DNA of 64,000 nt, taken from contig CAJTSE010000003.1 of NCBI GenBank assembly GCA_910578815.1, forward strand, positions 65,010-129,009. The letters are read 5' to 3'. The translations under genes and the position numbers were made by a program. Positions 23,490 to 31,470 of the stretch are shown here, in pieces. Position 1 is the stretch's first letter; each line of letters starts with the position of its first letter. Under the pieces are notes generated by a model. The model made no database searches. It saw only the letters and a program-made list of their open reading frames with translations, and had not been told where the DNA came from. This DNA is from an uncultured Acetatifactor sp. GTDB taxonomy: Bacteria > Bacillota > Clostridia > Lachnospirales > Lachnospiraceae.

Positions 23490-25229
23490 ATGGCGTTTAT
23501 CAGGGTGTATACGGAGAAAATAACGGAAAACAAATATCCTGCATCGCTGGCGCACAGCGTGCATTTTGCGGTCAGCCGCGAGGGAAAGTCGTATCAGAGT
23601 CTGAACCAGGGCTACGGTATTCTCTTTGCACGGGCGGCTGTCCGGGAGGACAACACGATCGCGGAGCGGGGGATTCAAAATCCCCGCCTGCGGAAAGAGG
23701 GAGAAGAGTACCTAATTTATGCGGAGCCGCTGGACGAGAACTGGGCTCCCCTGGAAGGCGGTTATCTGGTCTGGAAGACCAAGGATTTTGTATGCTTCAG
23801 CCAGCAGGAATGGGTGGAGAATGCGCCGGGAGCGGAAGAGCTGGAGAAGCCGGAGGCTGCGTCGGGAGCAGGAGAGCGGGAGAAGCCGGAGACGGTGTCG
23901 GGAGCGGAAGGGCATGGGAAGCCGGGGACGGCATCTACAGCGGAAGGGCAGGAGAAGTCGGGGACGTGGCCTGTGGCGGAAGAGCTGGAGATTCCGGAAG
24001 AGCTGCTGGCCGGGATTTATGAGCGTTGGATTCCTCTGTACAGTGTGTCTGCTCAAGCGCCGGCGGAAGTGAGGATCAAGAGCCTGGATGAATTGGAGCG
24101 GGTACGTGTCAGTGTGACATACTCCGACGATTCATCGGATGATAAACCTGTGAGCTGGAAGCGGGAGAGCTTGATTTCCTTAGATGACGGAAAATATCGG
24201 GTGAACGGAACAATGGAGCCGGTGAATACGGGCTTCCCTCTTGCGGCAGGCTATGCGGATCCGGTTTTGTTTTTCTGGAAGGGAGCATGGTACTTTTTGG
24301 CTACCAATGACAATGTGAACGATATAGGTCTGTTTGTGCGCAGGTCGGATACGGTGGCAGGACTTTTTGCGGAGGATGTAAAAGAGTATTGTATTTTGGA
24401 GTACAATGAAGAAAAGGGCTTCTGCCAGACCTTCTGGGCGCCGGAGTTTCATGTCATCGGCGGCGCGCTTTATATTCTCTTTGCCGTGGGCGGGAAGCAA
24501 TGGGCGCCTCAGTGCCATATGATGCGGCTGAAGGAGGGCGGGGAAATCACGGATCCGGCCTCCTGGGAGGAACCGGTGCGGGTGTGCAGGGCGGACGGCC
24601 GTCCCCTGACGGAGGACGGCATCACACTGGATATGACTTACTTTGAGGCGGGAGAAAACTCCTATGTGTGCTGGTCCTACCGGTACGGCATCGGTACGCC
24701 CAAGGATACGGGTTCCATGTTGTATATTGCGACGGTGGACGACGGCTGTCCTTATCGACTCACCTCGGAGCCGGTACTTTTATCCCGGCCTCTTTACGGC
24801 TGGGAAAACACCAGCGGAACTATCAATAATGAAGGACCTTATGCCCTGATTCTGGGGGATACGGTTTATCTTTCCTATTCCGGCGGGGATGCCTGCGGTT
24901 ACTATTATGCAGTGGGCTGCCTTACCGCTTTTGCTGGAAGTGATCTGCTGGATGCGGGAAACTGGACCAAACTTCCCACGCCGGTGCTGAGTTCTTCCTC
25001 AATAGAGGGGATTCAGGGGCCGGGGCATAATTCTTTTTTCAGGGATGAGCAGGGCCGACTGATGATTGCTTACCACGCTCAGGAGCGGGAAAAGCATTTC
25101 AAGCGGTGCAGCGCTTTTCACAGAGTACATCTCTCTAAGTCCGGCTTTCCCCTGCTAAATGTGGCAGGAGAGAGAGATCTGGCGGAAGAACTGCGTGAAG
25201 TGGAGCTTACCTTTACCATGGAGCCTTAG
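23490..25229 (+). CDS. glycoside hydrolase family 43-like protein with internal repeats
   Basis: 579 residues. The C-terminal two thirds form a GH43 propeller with the triad Asp257 (AAGYADPVL), Asp381 (GITLDMTYF) and Glu448 (INNEGPYAL). Residues 1-110 form an additional N-terminal domain (HSVHFAVSREGKSYQSLN), and a second part of it continues after about residue 175. Between them, residues 114-173 are five imperfect 12-residue repeats rich in Glu, Gly, Lys and Pro. Start 23490 follows TGGGAGG. Expected activity is on arabinoside or xyloside side chains; subfamily not assignable. It follows the GH31 gene and is probably in the same operon. Confidence 0.85.
   Translation: MAFIRVYTEKITENKYPASLAHSVHFAVSREGKSYQSLNQGYGILFARAAVREDNTIAERGIQNPRLRKEGEEYLIYAEPLDENWAPLEGGYLVWKTKDFVCFSQQEWVENAPGAEELEKPEAASGAGEREKPETVSGAEGHGKPGTASTAEGQEKSGTWPVAEELEIPEELLAGIYERWIPLYSVSAQAPAEVRIKSLDELERVRVSVTYSDDSSDDKPVSWKRESLISLDDGKYRVNGTMEPVNTGFPLAAGYADPVLFFWKGAWYFLATNDNVNDIGLFVRRSDTVAGLFAEDVKEYCILEYNEEKGFCQTFWAPEFHVIGGALYILFAVGGKQWAPQCHMMRLKEGGEITDPASWEEPVRVCRADGRPLTEDGITLDMTYFEAGENSYVCWSYRYGIGTPKDTGSMLYIATVDDGCPYRLTSEPVLLSRPLYGWENTSGTINNEGPYALILGDTVYLSYSGGDACGYYYAVGCLTAFAGSDLLDAGNWTKLPTPVLSSSSIEGIQGPGHNSFFRDEQGRLMIAYHAQEREKHFKRCSAFHRVHLSKSGFPLLNVAGERDLAEELREVELTFTMEP
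23829..24008 (+). repeat. 36-bp coding tandem repeat, five units
   Basis: Five in-frame 36-bp units (23829, 23865, 23901, 23937, 23973) encode GAEELEKPEAAS, GAGEREKPETVS, GAEGHGKPGTAS, TAEGQEKSGTWP and VAEELEIPEELL. The units are imperfect. The period equals that of the repeat in the WYL regulator at 3-107. Confidence 0.88.
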
Positions 25230-25262
25230 GGAGCGGTTCCGCTCGGCCCATGTCAAGGTGCA

Positions 25263-25284
25263 GCGGGGCTTGCAAAAGCCCCGC
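25263..25284 (+). terminator. GC-rich hairpin after the GH43 gene, possible terminator
   Basis: GCGGGGCTT-GCAA-AAGCCCCGC forms a perfect nine-pair stem 33 bases after the stop codon. It is not followed by a T run, so it may only stabilise the messenger 3' end. Confidence 0.4.
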
Positions 25285-25348
25285 AAATCTGCTATAGTTA
25301 TCTGGCAGTGTAATAGATCAAGACGGCTGAAAGAGGGGCAAAAGGGAA

Positions 25349-25753
25349 GTGAAGAAAAGATATACAGGGACACAGAGACTAACGTGCCTGTTTGTGATAT
25401 TCATTCTTATCTTTGCCGGGATGCACAGAGAAGAGATTTCCGTGGATTCCTCTTTAGCGGACCCTGATTTTGGGACGGTGAGTCTTCAAAAAATCAGCGG
25501 AGGCCAGAAAGCGGTTATCTTCCGTGATAACAGAGTTGAAGGCCAGTTGGAGAATGTTACGGCCTTTTGCTCTGCCCATCGTTCCCTGGCGGGAATGAAG
25601 CCGGGATATTTGGCAACGCTGTTTCTGATTCCGGCGCTGCTGCTTCTGTATCTTCTGATCAGGGAGAGGCTTCTCCCTTCCTGTGAGGCCTGCGAAAATC
25701 AGTATGAACGCAGAACTCTGGATTATATTCACCATAAAGACGGAAAAAAATAA
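25349..25753 (+). CDS. small membrane protein, unknown function
   Basis: 134 residues with two membrane segments, one near the N-terminus (LTCLFVIFILIFAGM) and one at about residues 88-104 (YLATLFLIPALLLLYLLI), and an extracellular loop of about 60 residues between them. The C-terminal tail has CEACENQYERR, two cysteines that could bind metal. The start is GTG after AAAAGGGAA. I do not recognise a family. It is encoded downstream of the GH43 gene, after the hairpin at 25263. Confidence 0.55.
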   Translation: MKKRYTGTQRLTCLFVIFILIFAGMHREEISVDSSLADPDFGTVSLQKISGGQKAVIFRDNRVEGQLENVTAFCSAHRSLAGMKPGYLATLFLIPALLLLYLLIRERLLPSCEACENQYERRTLDYIHHKDGKK

Positions 25754-25933
25754 TATTGCCACATGCAAATCTGTTTGAAACGTTTGTGCCGGTATTTTGT
25801 CTGAGCAGTCAAACGTTTATTCTGCATGCAAAAATTTGTCTTTCGGAAGTGTCTGTTTCGGGTACACAGACGTTTTCTTTGCGTGCTAAATGATCTGTCC
25901 TGTGCGGAATGTTAAGAGTCGGAGGATTTCATT

Positions 25934-26077
25934 ATGGTAGAAAAAATTGTTTTTATATTGATTTTGGTTATTGCCGTAGGCGGTGGCATTTTAGGCTGTA
26001 TTTATGAATTCGGAGGAAGTAAAAATTCGTCTGGACAGGGTACGGATACCGGAGAGAAGGAGGGAGAAGAGGCATGA
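25934..26077 (+). CDS. 47-residue single-span membrane protein (first of a coupled pair)
   Basis: ATG 25934 follows TCGGAGGA. The peptide begins MVEKIVFILILVIAVGGGIL, one membrane helix, and ends in a short Ser/Gly/Glu-rich tail. Its TGA overlaps the ATG of the next small gene (ATGA), which argues that both are translated. I do not know a family for it. The hydrophobic core, good ribosome binding site and coupling support it as a real gene despite its size. Confidence 0.6.
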   Translation: MVEKIVFILILVIAVGGGILGCIYEFGGSKNSSGQGTDTGEKEGEEA

Positions 26078-26217
26078 GTGTCGGATTGTGGATTTTGGTT
26101 GTGATCGGAGGGGCAGCAGGGTTTCTGTCTACCATGTATATTCTGGTTTCATTGTTTGCGGTAATTTTCCATAAACTGTTCCGTAAGGTGAAACACGGTA
26201 TTTCAATGTTTGATTAG
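26074..26217 (+). CDS. 47-residue single-span membrane protein (second of a coupled pair)
   Basis: Starts inside the stop of the preceding gene and has AGGAGGGAG upstream. It has one long membrane segment (about residues 4-36) followed by a basic tail HKLFRKVKHGISMFD, so the C-terminus is probably inside the cell. No family recognised. The two proteins have the same length and opposite charge in their tails (acidic in the first, basic in the second), which suggests they act together; this is inference. Confidence 0.6.
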   Translation: MSVGLWILVVIGGAAGFLSTMYILVSLFAVIFHKLFRKVKHGISMFD

Positions 26218-26334
26218 GAATTTGAAATAGGCCGCCGGACTTCAGAGTAAGAGGATCCGGCGGCTGATAAATTCAGACAATAAAAGAATAAAAACAAATA
26301 ATGGAAAATATTTTAAATAATTTTCAAAAATGTA

Positions 26335-26363
26335 TTGACAAATAAAGACCAATAAACTATAAT
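26335..26363 (+). promoter_or_regulatory. consensus sigma-A promoter without an obvious protein gene
   Basis: TTGACA (26335-26340), 17-base spacer, TATAAT (26358-26363): a perfect match to the consensus at optimal spacing. The transcript would start near 26370. No gene of normal size follows on this strand before the convergent gene that ends at 26786. Confidence 0.8.
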
Positions 26364-26369
26364 GAACTT

Positions 26370-26654
26370 ACAACAGAGAGAGGAAAACATTACTTCCATA
26401 AAATACAGCTTAACATACTAAGCTGTAAGGCGAAACAAGTACGAGTACACTTACAGACAGTAACATATTTCTAAAATTTTAAAAGGACAGAATGTTACAG
26501 TAAATAACACAAGGAAAAGTGGAAAGACTTGAGGGTAGAAATGGAAGAAAATGCAGACCTGAAAACTTCTGAAATTTCATAAGGAGGGACAGTCCATTGG
26601 ACAGCGAACAGACATGAAGAAGCGCGTTGATCGGAAAGATTGATGCGCTTCTTC
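26370..26654 (+). ncRNA. candidate non-coding or leader RNA
   Basis: Region downstream of the consensus promoter. It has an ACAGCTTA/TAAGCTGT hairpin, a longer GTAACAT/ATGTTAC pairing, and at its end (26616-26654) a 17-pair hairpin beginning GAAGAAGCGC with loop GGAAA, held by Watson-Crick and four G-U pairs. It also contains two tiny frames with ribosome binding sites: 26541-26582 (13 codons, after TTGAGGG) and a six-codon frame from TTG 26597 after AAGGAGGG. The whole could be a small RNA, an attenuator leader that has lost its gene, or a short peptide gene. No known RNA family was recognised. Confidence 0.4.
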
Positions 26655-26661
26655 ACATGTG

Positions 26662-26709
26662 CATATGTGTGCCTTTTCATATGTGTGCTTTTTCATATGC
26701 GTGCTTTTT
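26662..26709 (+). repeat. 16-bp tandem repeat, three units
   Basis: CATATGTGTGCCTTTT, CATATGTGTGCTTTTT and CATATGCGTGCTTTTT in direct succession, starting eight bases after the 17-pair hairpin. The T stretches in each unit could give several termination chances on the plus strand. Confidence 0.85.
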
Positions 26710-26785
26710 CGCATTGTACTGCCTGCACCTTGTACTTGGTGCTGTAATATGCCGGATGGCGCATGTCCCGACTGCGGCATAAGGG

Positions 26786-27049
26786 TCATTCCCAGAGAAA
26801 AAAAGCTATCGCAGCGGCCTGCACCAGAAATATGGCGGGCATACCGAATTTAAAATACCAATGTTTGGTCTTATGCCGGAAATGCTGCATACCGAGGGTG
26901 CAGCCCAGCGCTCCGCCTAAGAGCGCAGTCGCAAATAAAGAAGCCTCCGAGATGCGCCAGGCACCCCGGATGGCTCTTTTTTTGTCTACACCCATGATGA
27001 CGAAGCCTGCAATATTAATGATCGTATAATAGATCAAAAAGATGGTCAT
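26786..27049 (-). CDS. DUF1294 family small membrane protein
   Basis: 87 residues with three to four hydrophobic segments. Typical blocks are GVDKKRAIRGAWRISE, GGALGCTLGMQHFRHKTKHW and FGMPAIF. DUF1294 proteins are short membrane proteins of unknown function found in many bacteria. It begins nine bases after the argG stop on the same strand, after AAGGAGC, so it is probably co-transcribed with argG; a functional link to arginine synthesis is not established. Confidence 0.85.
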   Translation of the reverse strand: MTIFLIYYTIINIAGFVIMGVDKKRAIRGAWRISEASLFATALLGGALGCTLGMQHFRHKTKHWYFKFGMPAIFLVQAAAIAFFLWE

Positions 27050-27058
27050 AACGGCTCC

Positions 27059-28282
27059 TTAAAATAGATTTTCACCCTGCTCCTGCATTTTCATTGCCCG
27101 CACCTTGCAGGAGAGGCCAAACAGATTGATAAAGCCCTCTGCATCATGATGATCATACAGATCTCCCGTGGTGAAGGAGGCAATGCTTTCATTGTAAAGC
27201 GAATAGGGAGAGGTGGTTCCTGCCTTGATAATGTTGCCCTTATAAAGCTTGAATTTTACCTCGCCGGTTACATATTTCTGGGTTTCCTCAATAAATGCCT
27301 GTTCCGCCAGCCGTAACGGGGTAAACCATTTTCCCTCGTATACCAGGCTGGCAAAGCGGCCGCCCATTTCCTTTTTCATAGCATAAGTATCCCGGTCCAA
27401 AATCAACTCTTCCAGCTGATGGTGAGCCTCCATGAGGATAGTGCCGCCGGGAGTCTCATATACGCCTCTGGACTTCATTCCCACTACACGGTTTTCCACA
27501 ATATCTATGATGCCGATGCCGTGCTTTCCGCCAAGCTCGTTGAGGGTGGTAATAATTTCGGACACCTTCATTTTTTTACCGTTGACGGAGGTGGGAACGC
27601 CCTTTTCAAATGTCATGGTTACATATTCACCCTCTTCGGGAGCTTTCTCCGGAGTGGTGCCCAGTACCAGCAGATGCTCAAAATTGGGCTCGTTTGCAGG
27701 ATCCTCCAATTCGAGACCTTCATGGCTGATATGCCAGATATTTCGATCACGGCTGTAGGAGGAATCGGCGGAGAAAGGAAGGTGAATTCCGTGGGCCTTG
27801 CAATATTCGATCTCAGATTCACGGGAATCCATGGTCCATTTGTCATTTCTCCAGGCAGCAATGATCTTGATGTCAGGAGCCAGCGCCTTAATTCCCAATT
27901 CAAAGCGGATCTGATCGTTGCCCTTGCCGGTTGCACCGTGGCAGATGGCAGCAGCACCTTCCTTGCGGGCAATTTCCACCAGCTTTTTTGCGATCAGGGG
28001 TCTTGCCATGGAAGTACCAAGCAGGTACTTGTTTTCATATACTGCGCCGGCCTGCACACAGGGTACTACATACTCGTCGCAGAATTCATCAATAACGTTT
28101 TCGATGTACAGCTTGGAAGCCCCACAGGACTTGGCGCGTTCTTCCAGGCCGTCCAGTTCTTCCGCCTGGCCGCAGTCAATGCAGACACAGATGACTTCGT
28201 AGTCAAAATTTTCTTTGAGCCAGGGGATGATGGCGGTGGTGTCCAGGCCGCCGGAATAAGCTAAAATTACTTTTTCTTTCAT
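27059..28282 (-). CDS. argG: argininosuccinate synthase
   Basis: Joins citrulline and aspartate with ATP to make argininosuccinate, the next-to-last step of arginine synthesis. 407 residues, normal length. The PP-loop is at the N-terminus (VILAYSGGLDTT), followed by CVCIDCGQAEELDG, CHGATGKGNDQIRFELG and SDSSYSRDRNIWHISHEG... blocks. Start 28282 follows ACGGAGG; the further upstream in-frame codons lie in the promoter region. It is divergent from argC, with shared ARG boxes between. No argH is in the window. Confidence 0.97.
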   Translation of the reverse strand: MKEKVILAYSGGLDTTAIIPWLKENFDYEVICVCIDCGQAEELDGLEERAKSCGASKLYIENVIDEFCDEYVVPCVQAGAVYENKYLLGTSMARPLIAKKLVEIARKEGAAAICHGATGKGNDQIRFELGIKALAPDIKIIAAWRNDKWTMDSRESEIEYCKAHGIHLPFSADSSYSRDRNIWHISHEGLELEDPANEPNFEHLLVLGTTPEKAPEEGEYVTMTFEKGVPTSVNGKKMKVSEIITTLNELGGKHGIGIIDIVENRVVGMKSRGVYETPGGTILMEAHHQLEELILDRDTYAMKKEMGGRFASLVYEGKWFTPLRLAEQAFIEETQKYVTGEVKFKLYKGNIIKAGTTSPYSLYNESIASFTTGDLYDHHDAEGFINLFGLSCKVRAMKMQEQGENLF

Positions 28283-28336
28283 GAGCGATACCTCCGTAAA
28301 ATATAAAATAATAACCGCTTGTTTTTCTCTGGGGCT

Positions 28337-28365
28337 ATTATACAACAGAAAATATACAAATGCAA
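28337..28365 (-). promoter_or_regulatory. argG promoter
   Basis: On the minus strand TTGCAT (28365-28360) and TATAAT (28342-28337) are 17 bases apart. The transcript would start near 28330, about 48 bases before the argG start. The ARG boxes lie immediately upstream of the -35 box. Confidence 0.65.
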
Positions 28366-28370
28366 GTATA

Positions 28371-28409
28371 ATTATGAATAATTTCAGTGCAGATATGAAT
28401 AAATTCAGG
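28371..28409. promoter_or_regulatory. tandem ARG boxes (ArgR/AhrC operator)
   Basis: Box 1 at 28371-28388 is ATTATGAATAATTTCAGT and box 2 at 28392-28409 is GATATGAATAAATTCAGG. Both fit the 18-bp ARG box consensus WNTGAATWWWWATTCANW and are separated by exactly three bases, the canonical arrangement for a hexameric ArgR. They sit between the divergent argG and argC promoters, so one bound repressor could control both transcripts. No argR gene is in the window. Confidence 0.82.
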
Positions 28410-28468
28410 ATGATATACAGAAAAATGTATAAATAGGGAGATGGCTTGCATAAAAATACAAAAAGTAG

Positions 28469-28496
28469 TGGACATTTGCGTAAAAAGTGGTATGAT
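28469..28496 (+). promoter_or_regulatory. probable argC promoter
   Basis: TGGACA at 28469-28474 and TATGAT at 28491-28496, spacer 16, with TGG just before the -10 box (extended -10). Transcript start near 28503, 83 bases before argC. Confidence 0.5.
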
Positions 28497-28585
28497 TAAA
28501 AAGTACGACGGGCCGCATCTGACAATTTGTCTTATAAATTCACAGACTGCCGGCGTAAGAGAAGGAAAGACAGGAGACAGGGAGT

Positions 28586-29644
28586 ATGATTAAGGTTGGT
28601 ATTATCGGAGCGACAGGATACGCGGGCGGGGAGCTGGTGAGAATTCTGGCGGGCCACAGGGATGTAAAGATTATGTGGTATGGCTCTAAGAGCTATATAG
28701 ATAAGAAATACTGTGAGGTATATCAAAATATGTTCCGGATTGTGGAGGACGTCTGCCGGGACGATAATCTGACGGAGCTGGCAGAGCAGGTGGACGTGAT
28801 CTTTACCGCTACGCCTCAGGGCTTTCTGGCGGGAGTTCTCACCGAAGAGATCCTGTCCAAAGTAAAAATAGTGGATCTGTCGGCGGATTACCGCATCAAG
28901 GATGTGGGCGTGTACGAAAAGTGGTACGGTATTGAACACAGGTCTCCACAGTTTATTCCGGAGGCAGTGTACGGCCTCTGTGAGGTTAATCGGGACGAAA
29001 TTAAGAAAGAGACCAGGCTTGTGGCAAATCCGGGCTGTTATACCACCTGTTCCATTCTGACGGCCTATCCGTTGGTAAAGGAAGGGCTGATTGATGTGGA
29101 CACTCTGATTATAGATGCCAAGTCCGGTACGTCCGGCGCGGGCAGAGGGGCTAAGGTGGCTAATCTGTTCTGCGAGGTCAATGAAAACATAAAGGCATAC
29201 GGAGTGACCAGTCATCGTCATACTCCCGAAATTGAAGAACAGCTGGGCTATGCGGGAAACTGCAGCGTGACAGTCAGCTTTACGCCCCATCTGGTCCCCA
29301 TGAACAGGGGAATCCTGGTGACGGAGTATGCTTCGCTTAGGAAAAAGGCGGACGGAAGCCTGCCCGGTGAAGAAGAGATCAGAGCGGCGTATAATAAATA
29401 TTTTGAGAAAGAAAAATTTGTCCGTGTGCTGGAGCCGGGGATCTGCCTGGAGACAAAATGGGTGGAAGGAAGCAATTATGTGGACGTGAATTTCTGCATC
29501 GACAAAAGAACCGGGCGCGTTATTATGATGGGAGCCCTGGACAATCTGGTGAAGGGGGCGGCAGGCCAGGCAGTGCAGAACATGAATCTGTTGTTTGGAC
29601 TGCCTGAGGCGGAAGGTCTGGAGCTGGTGCCGTGCTTCCCGTAG
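28586..29644 (+). CDS. argC: N-acetyl-gamma-glutamyl-phosphate reductase
   Basis: Reduces N-acetylglutamyl phosphate to the semialdehyde with NADPH. 352 residues. The Rossmann start VGIIGATGYAGGELVRIL, the catalytic Cys151 in ANPGCYTT, DAKSGTSGAGRGAK and the C-terminal VEGSNYVDVNFCIDKRTGR then MMGALDNLVKGAAGQAVQN are all diagnostic. The start follows AGACAGGGAG. It is the first gene of the plus-strand arginine genes, but argJ, argB and argD lie 5.5 kb further on, separated by a membrane protein gene and the restriction system. Confidence 0.97.
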   Translation: MIKVGIIGATGYAGGELVRILAGHRDVKIMWYGSKSYIDKKYCEVYQNMFRIVEDVCRDDNLTELAEQVDVIFTATPQGFLAGVLTEEILSKVKIVDLSADYRIKDVGVYEKWYGIEHRSPQFIPEAVYGLCEVNRDEIKKETRLVANPGCYTTCSILTAYPLVKEGLIDVDTLIIDAKSGTSGAGRGAKVANLFCEVNENIKAYGVTSHRHTPEIEEQLGYAGNCSVTVSFTPHLVPMNRGILVTEYASLRKKADGSLPGEEEIRAAYNKYFEKEKFVRVLEPGICLETKWVEGSNYVDVNFCIDKRTGRVIMMGALDNLVKGAAGQAVQNMNLLFGLPEAEGLELVPCFP

Positions 29645-29732
29645 CAGAAGGCGAAAAGATTTTCTCACGGATTGTTTGTGTTGACAAAGTCGGCACTGCC
29701 GCCTCCGGCGGCATGGCGGGAGGTGTGGAAGG
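29643..29732 (+). repeat. diverged hairpin element (family A relative) before the DUF6044 gene
   Basis: Contains TCTCACGGATTGTTTGTG, the shared CACGGATT box, then GCCGCC-TCC-GGCGGC hairpin and GGCGGGAGGTGTGGAAGG just before the ATG. The box and the hairpin-then-ribosome-binding-site order match the leaders at 1803 and 16497. Confidence 0.55.
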
Positions 29733-31466
29733 ATGAGGACATTGTGGGAAAAAGGGAATCGGTTTGTGGACTGGCTGGATGGGCTTCCTCTTTGGCCTCT
29801 GGGGGTTTTGCTTATGGCAGTGACCTTCGCACCTTTTATCATTTTAAGGGAAGGAAGCGTTTTTCCGATTCACGATCAGCTGGATGAGACCATTTTAAGC
29901 TATGTGCTGAATGCCAGGTATTTGGGGACCGGCGCGGAGATCTTCCCGGAGCTGCTGGGGGGAGTCAATGTCAGCGGTATGCAGCCCTCGGCGATTCTTT
30001 TTATTCCCTTGTATCGGATATTTCCGGCATTTCCGGCTTTTTTGATACAGTACGGGATCGTATTTGTATCCGGCTTCCTTGGAATGTATTTTTGCGTAAA
30101 AGAAATTACCGGCAGCAGTATTCTTGCCTGTACGGCGGCGGCCTGTTTTTCCATGCTTCCGATTCAGCCGGTTTACGGCTTGTCCGTTATGGGAGTGCCG
30201 CTGCTGCTGTACGGTTTCCTGTGTCTGTATCGTAAGAAGCACATAGCTTTAAGCTTCCTGCTGGTTTTGTTTTTCGGACTTACCACGCACCTTGTATTGA
30301 TCGGATATGTGGCGCTTGGATTTTGGGTCCTGGCTATTTTGCTGCTGGCAGTGAGGCATAGACTGACGAAGCTGCCTGTCCTTGGCTTTTTATGGCTGTT
30401 GGCGATTTACCTTGCGGTGAATCACAGATTGTTTTTGGAGCTTTTGCTGGGAAAGAGCAGTTACGTGAGCCACAGAGTGGAGCAGATCAGCAGCGCCTCT
30501 CCCTTTTGGAATACGGTCTGGGACATGCTATTAAACAGCGGCCAACATGCCACGTCTCTTCATAAGTTTCTGATTCTTCCCATACTGATTATGCTGACGG
30601 CAGGAGCTTTTCTGTTTCGGAGGATGGAAAAAAAGATCAGACAGCAATATATTGCGGCGGCTGCCGGGCTGGTTACGCTGATTGGGATTGCTTTTTTCTG
30701 CGGCATCTGCAGGTCCGCTCCGCTGATGGATTTCAGGAATTCCTGCAGCGGTTTTCTGCGTTATTTTCAGCCGGACCGGGTGTACTGGCTGTATCCTGCA
30801 GGCTGGTATCTGGAATTTGTACTGTGCGCCTCTTTTTTATGGAAGGTTTTGAAGGGGGCAGAGGTTTTGAAGAGTGTGGTCCTGCTGGTGGTACTGCTGC
30901 CGGTCCTGCAGGAAATAAAGGTAAATTCCTATTTTTATCTGAACGTAAATCAGATCAACAACGGCTCCGGCATTACCGGCTATATTTCCTGGGAGAGCTG
31001 GTATGCGGAGGATTTGATGAAGGAGCTGGAACGGGCCATTGGGCGAGATATGAGTACTTACAGGATTGTGCATCTGGGCATGAGTCCTGCACCGGCCCTG
31101 ATGCACGGCTTTTATACTGTGGATGGCTATTCCAATAATTATCCCTTGGAATATAAGCATAGATTTCGTAAAGCAATAGAGAGGGAGCTGGAAAAGAGCC
31201 CTGAGACGGCGGTATATTTTGATACCTGGGGCAGCCGTTGCTATCTCTTTAACGGGGAATCGGGAACGGCGTATATGATCGGAAAGGACAGTCATCTAGT
31301 CTATCGGGACCTGGAGCTTAATATGGAGGCGCTGAAAGACTTAAGCTGCGAGTATCTTTTTTCCTGCGGCGAGATTTTAAATGCAGGTGAGATGGGCTTG
31401 GAATTTATGGGGTATTTTGAGACGGAAGTAAGCTATTGGGGAGTCTGGCTGTATAAAATAGCATAA
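29733..31466 (+). CDS. DUF6044-type multi-spanning membrane protein
   Basis: 577 residues with about 11-12 membrane segments in the first 400 residues and a soluble C-terminal domain. Early loop IHDQLDETILSYVLNARYL holds the acidic D-x-x-D-E-T motif in the position where GT-C enzymes have their catalytic carboxylates, which suggests a membrane glycosyltransferase; this is inference. The block GIVFVSGFLGMYFCVKEITG and later FLRYFQPDRVYWLYPAGWY are typical of the family. The ATG is 89 bases after argC and preceded by a hairpin element that carries GGGAGG. It ends next to a tRNA gene of opposite orientation. Confidence 0.7.
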   Translation: MRTLWEKGNRFVDWLDGLPLWPLGVLLMAVTFAPFIILREGSVFPIHDQLDETILSYVLNARYLGTGAEIFPELLGGVNVSGMQPSAILFIPLYRIFPAFPAFLIQYGIVFVSGFLGMYFCVKEITGSSILACTAAACFSMLPIQPVYGLSVMGVPLLLYGFLCLYRKKHIALSFLLVLFFGLTTHLVLIGYVALGFWVLAILLLAVRHRLTKLPVLGFLWLLAIYLAVNHRLFLELLLGKSSYVSHRVEQISSASPFWNTVWDMLLNSGQHATSLHKFLILPILIMLTAGAFLFRRMEKKIRQQYIAAAAGLVTLIGIAFFCGICRSAPLMDFRNSCSGFLRYFQPDRVYWLYPAGWYLEFVLCASFLWKVLKGAEVLKSVVLLVVLLPVLQEIKVNSYFYLNVNQINNGSGITGYISWESWYAEDLMKELERAIGRDMSTYRIVHLGMSPAPALMHGFYTVDGYSNNYPLEYKHRFRKAIERELEKSPETAVYFDTWGSRCYLFNGESGTAYMIGKDSHLVYRDLELNMEALKDLSCEYLFSCGEILNAGEMGLEFMGYFETEVSYWGVWLYKIA

Positions 31467-31470
31467 AAAA

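Noticed and set aside
26577..26789. 70-residue frame on the minus strand after the DUF1294 gene
   Set aside because: It is formed by the 16-bp repeats (Lys/His/Thr-rich text), lacks a ribosome binding site and overlaps the end of the DUF1294 gene.
27419..28264. 281-residue open frame antisense to argG
   Set aside because: It is a mirror of the codon pattern of argG on the opposite strand; argG is unambiguous and the antisense text has no domain or start signal.
28532..29842. 436-residue open frame antisense to argC
   Set aside because: Rich in His, Arg and Pro as expected for a shadow of a GC-skewed gene, with no ribosome binding site or recognisable domain.
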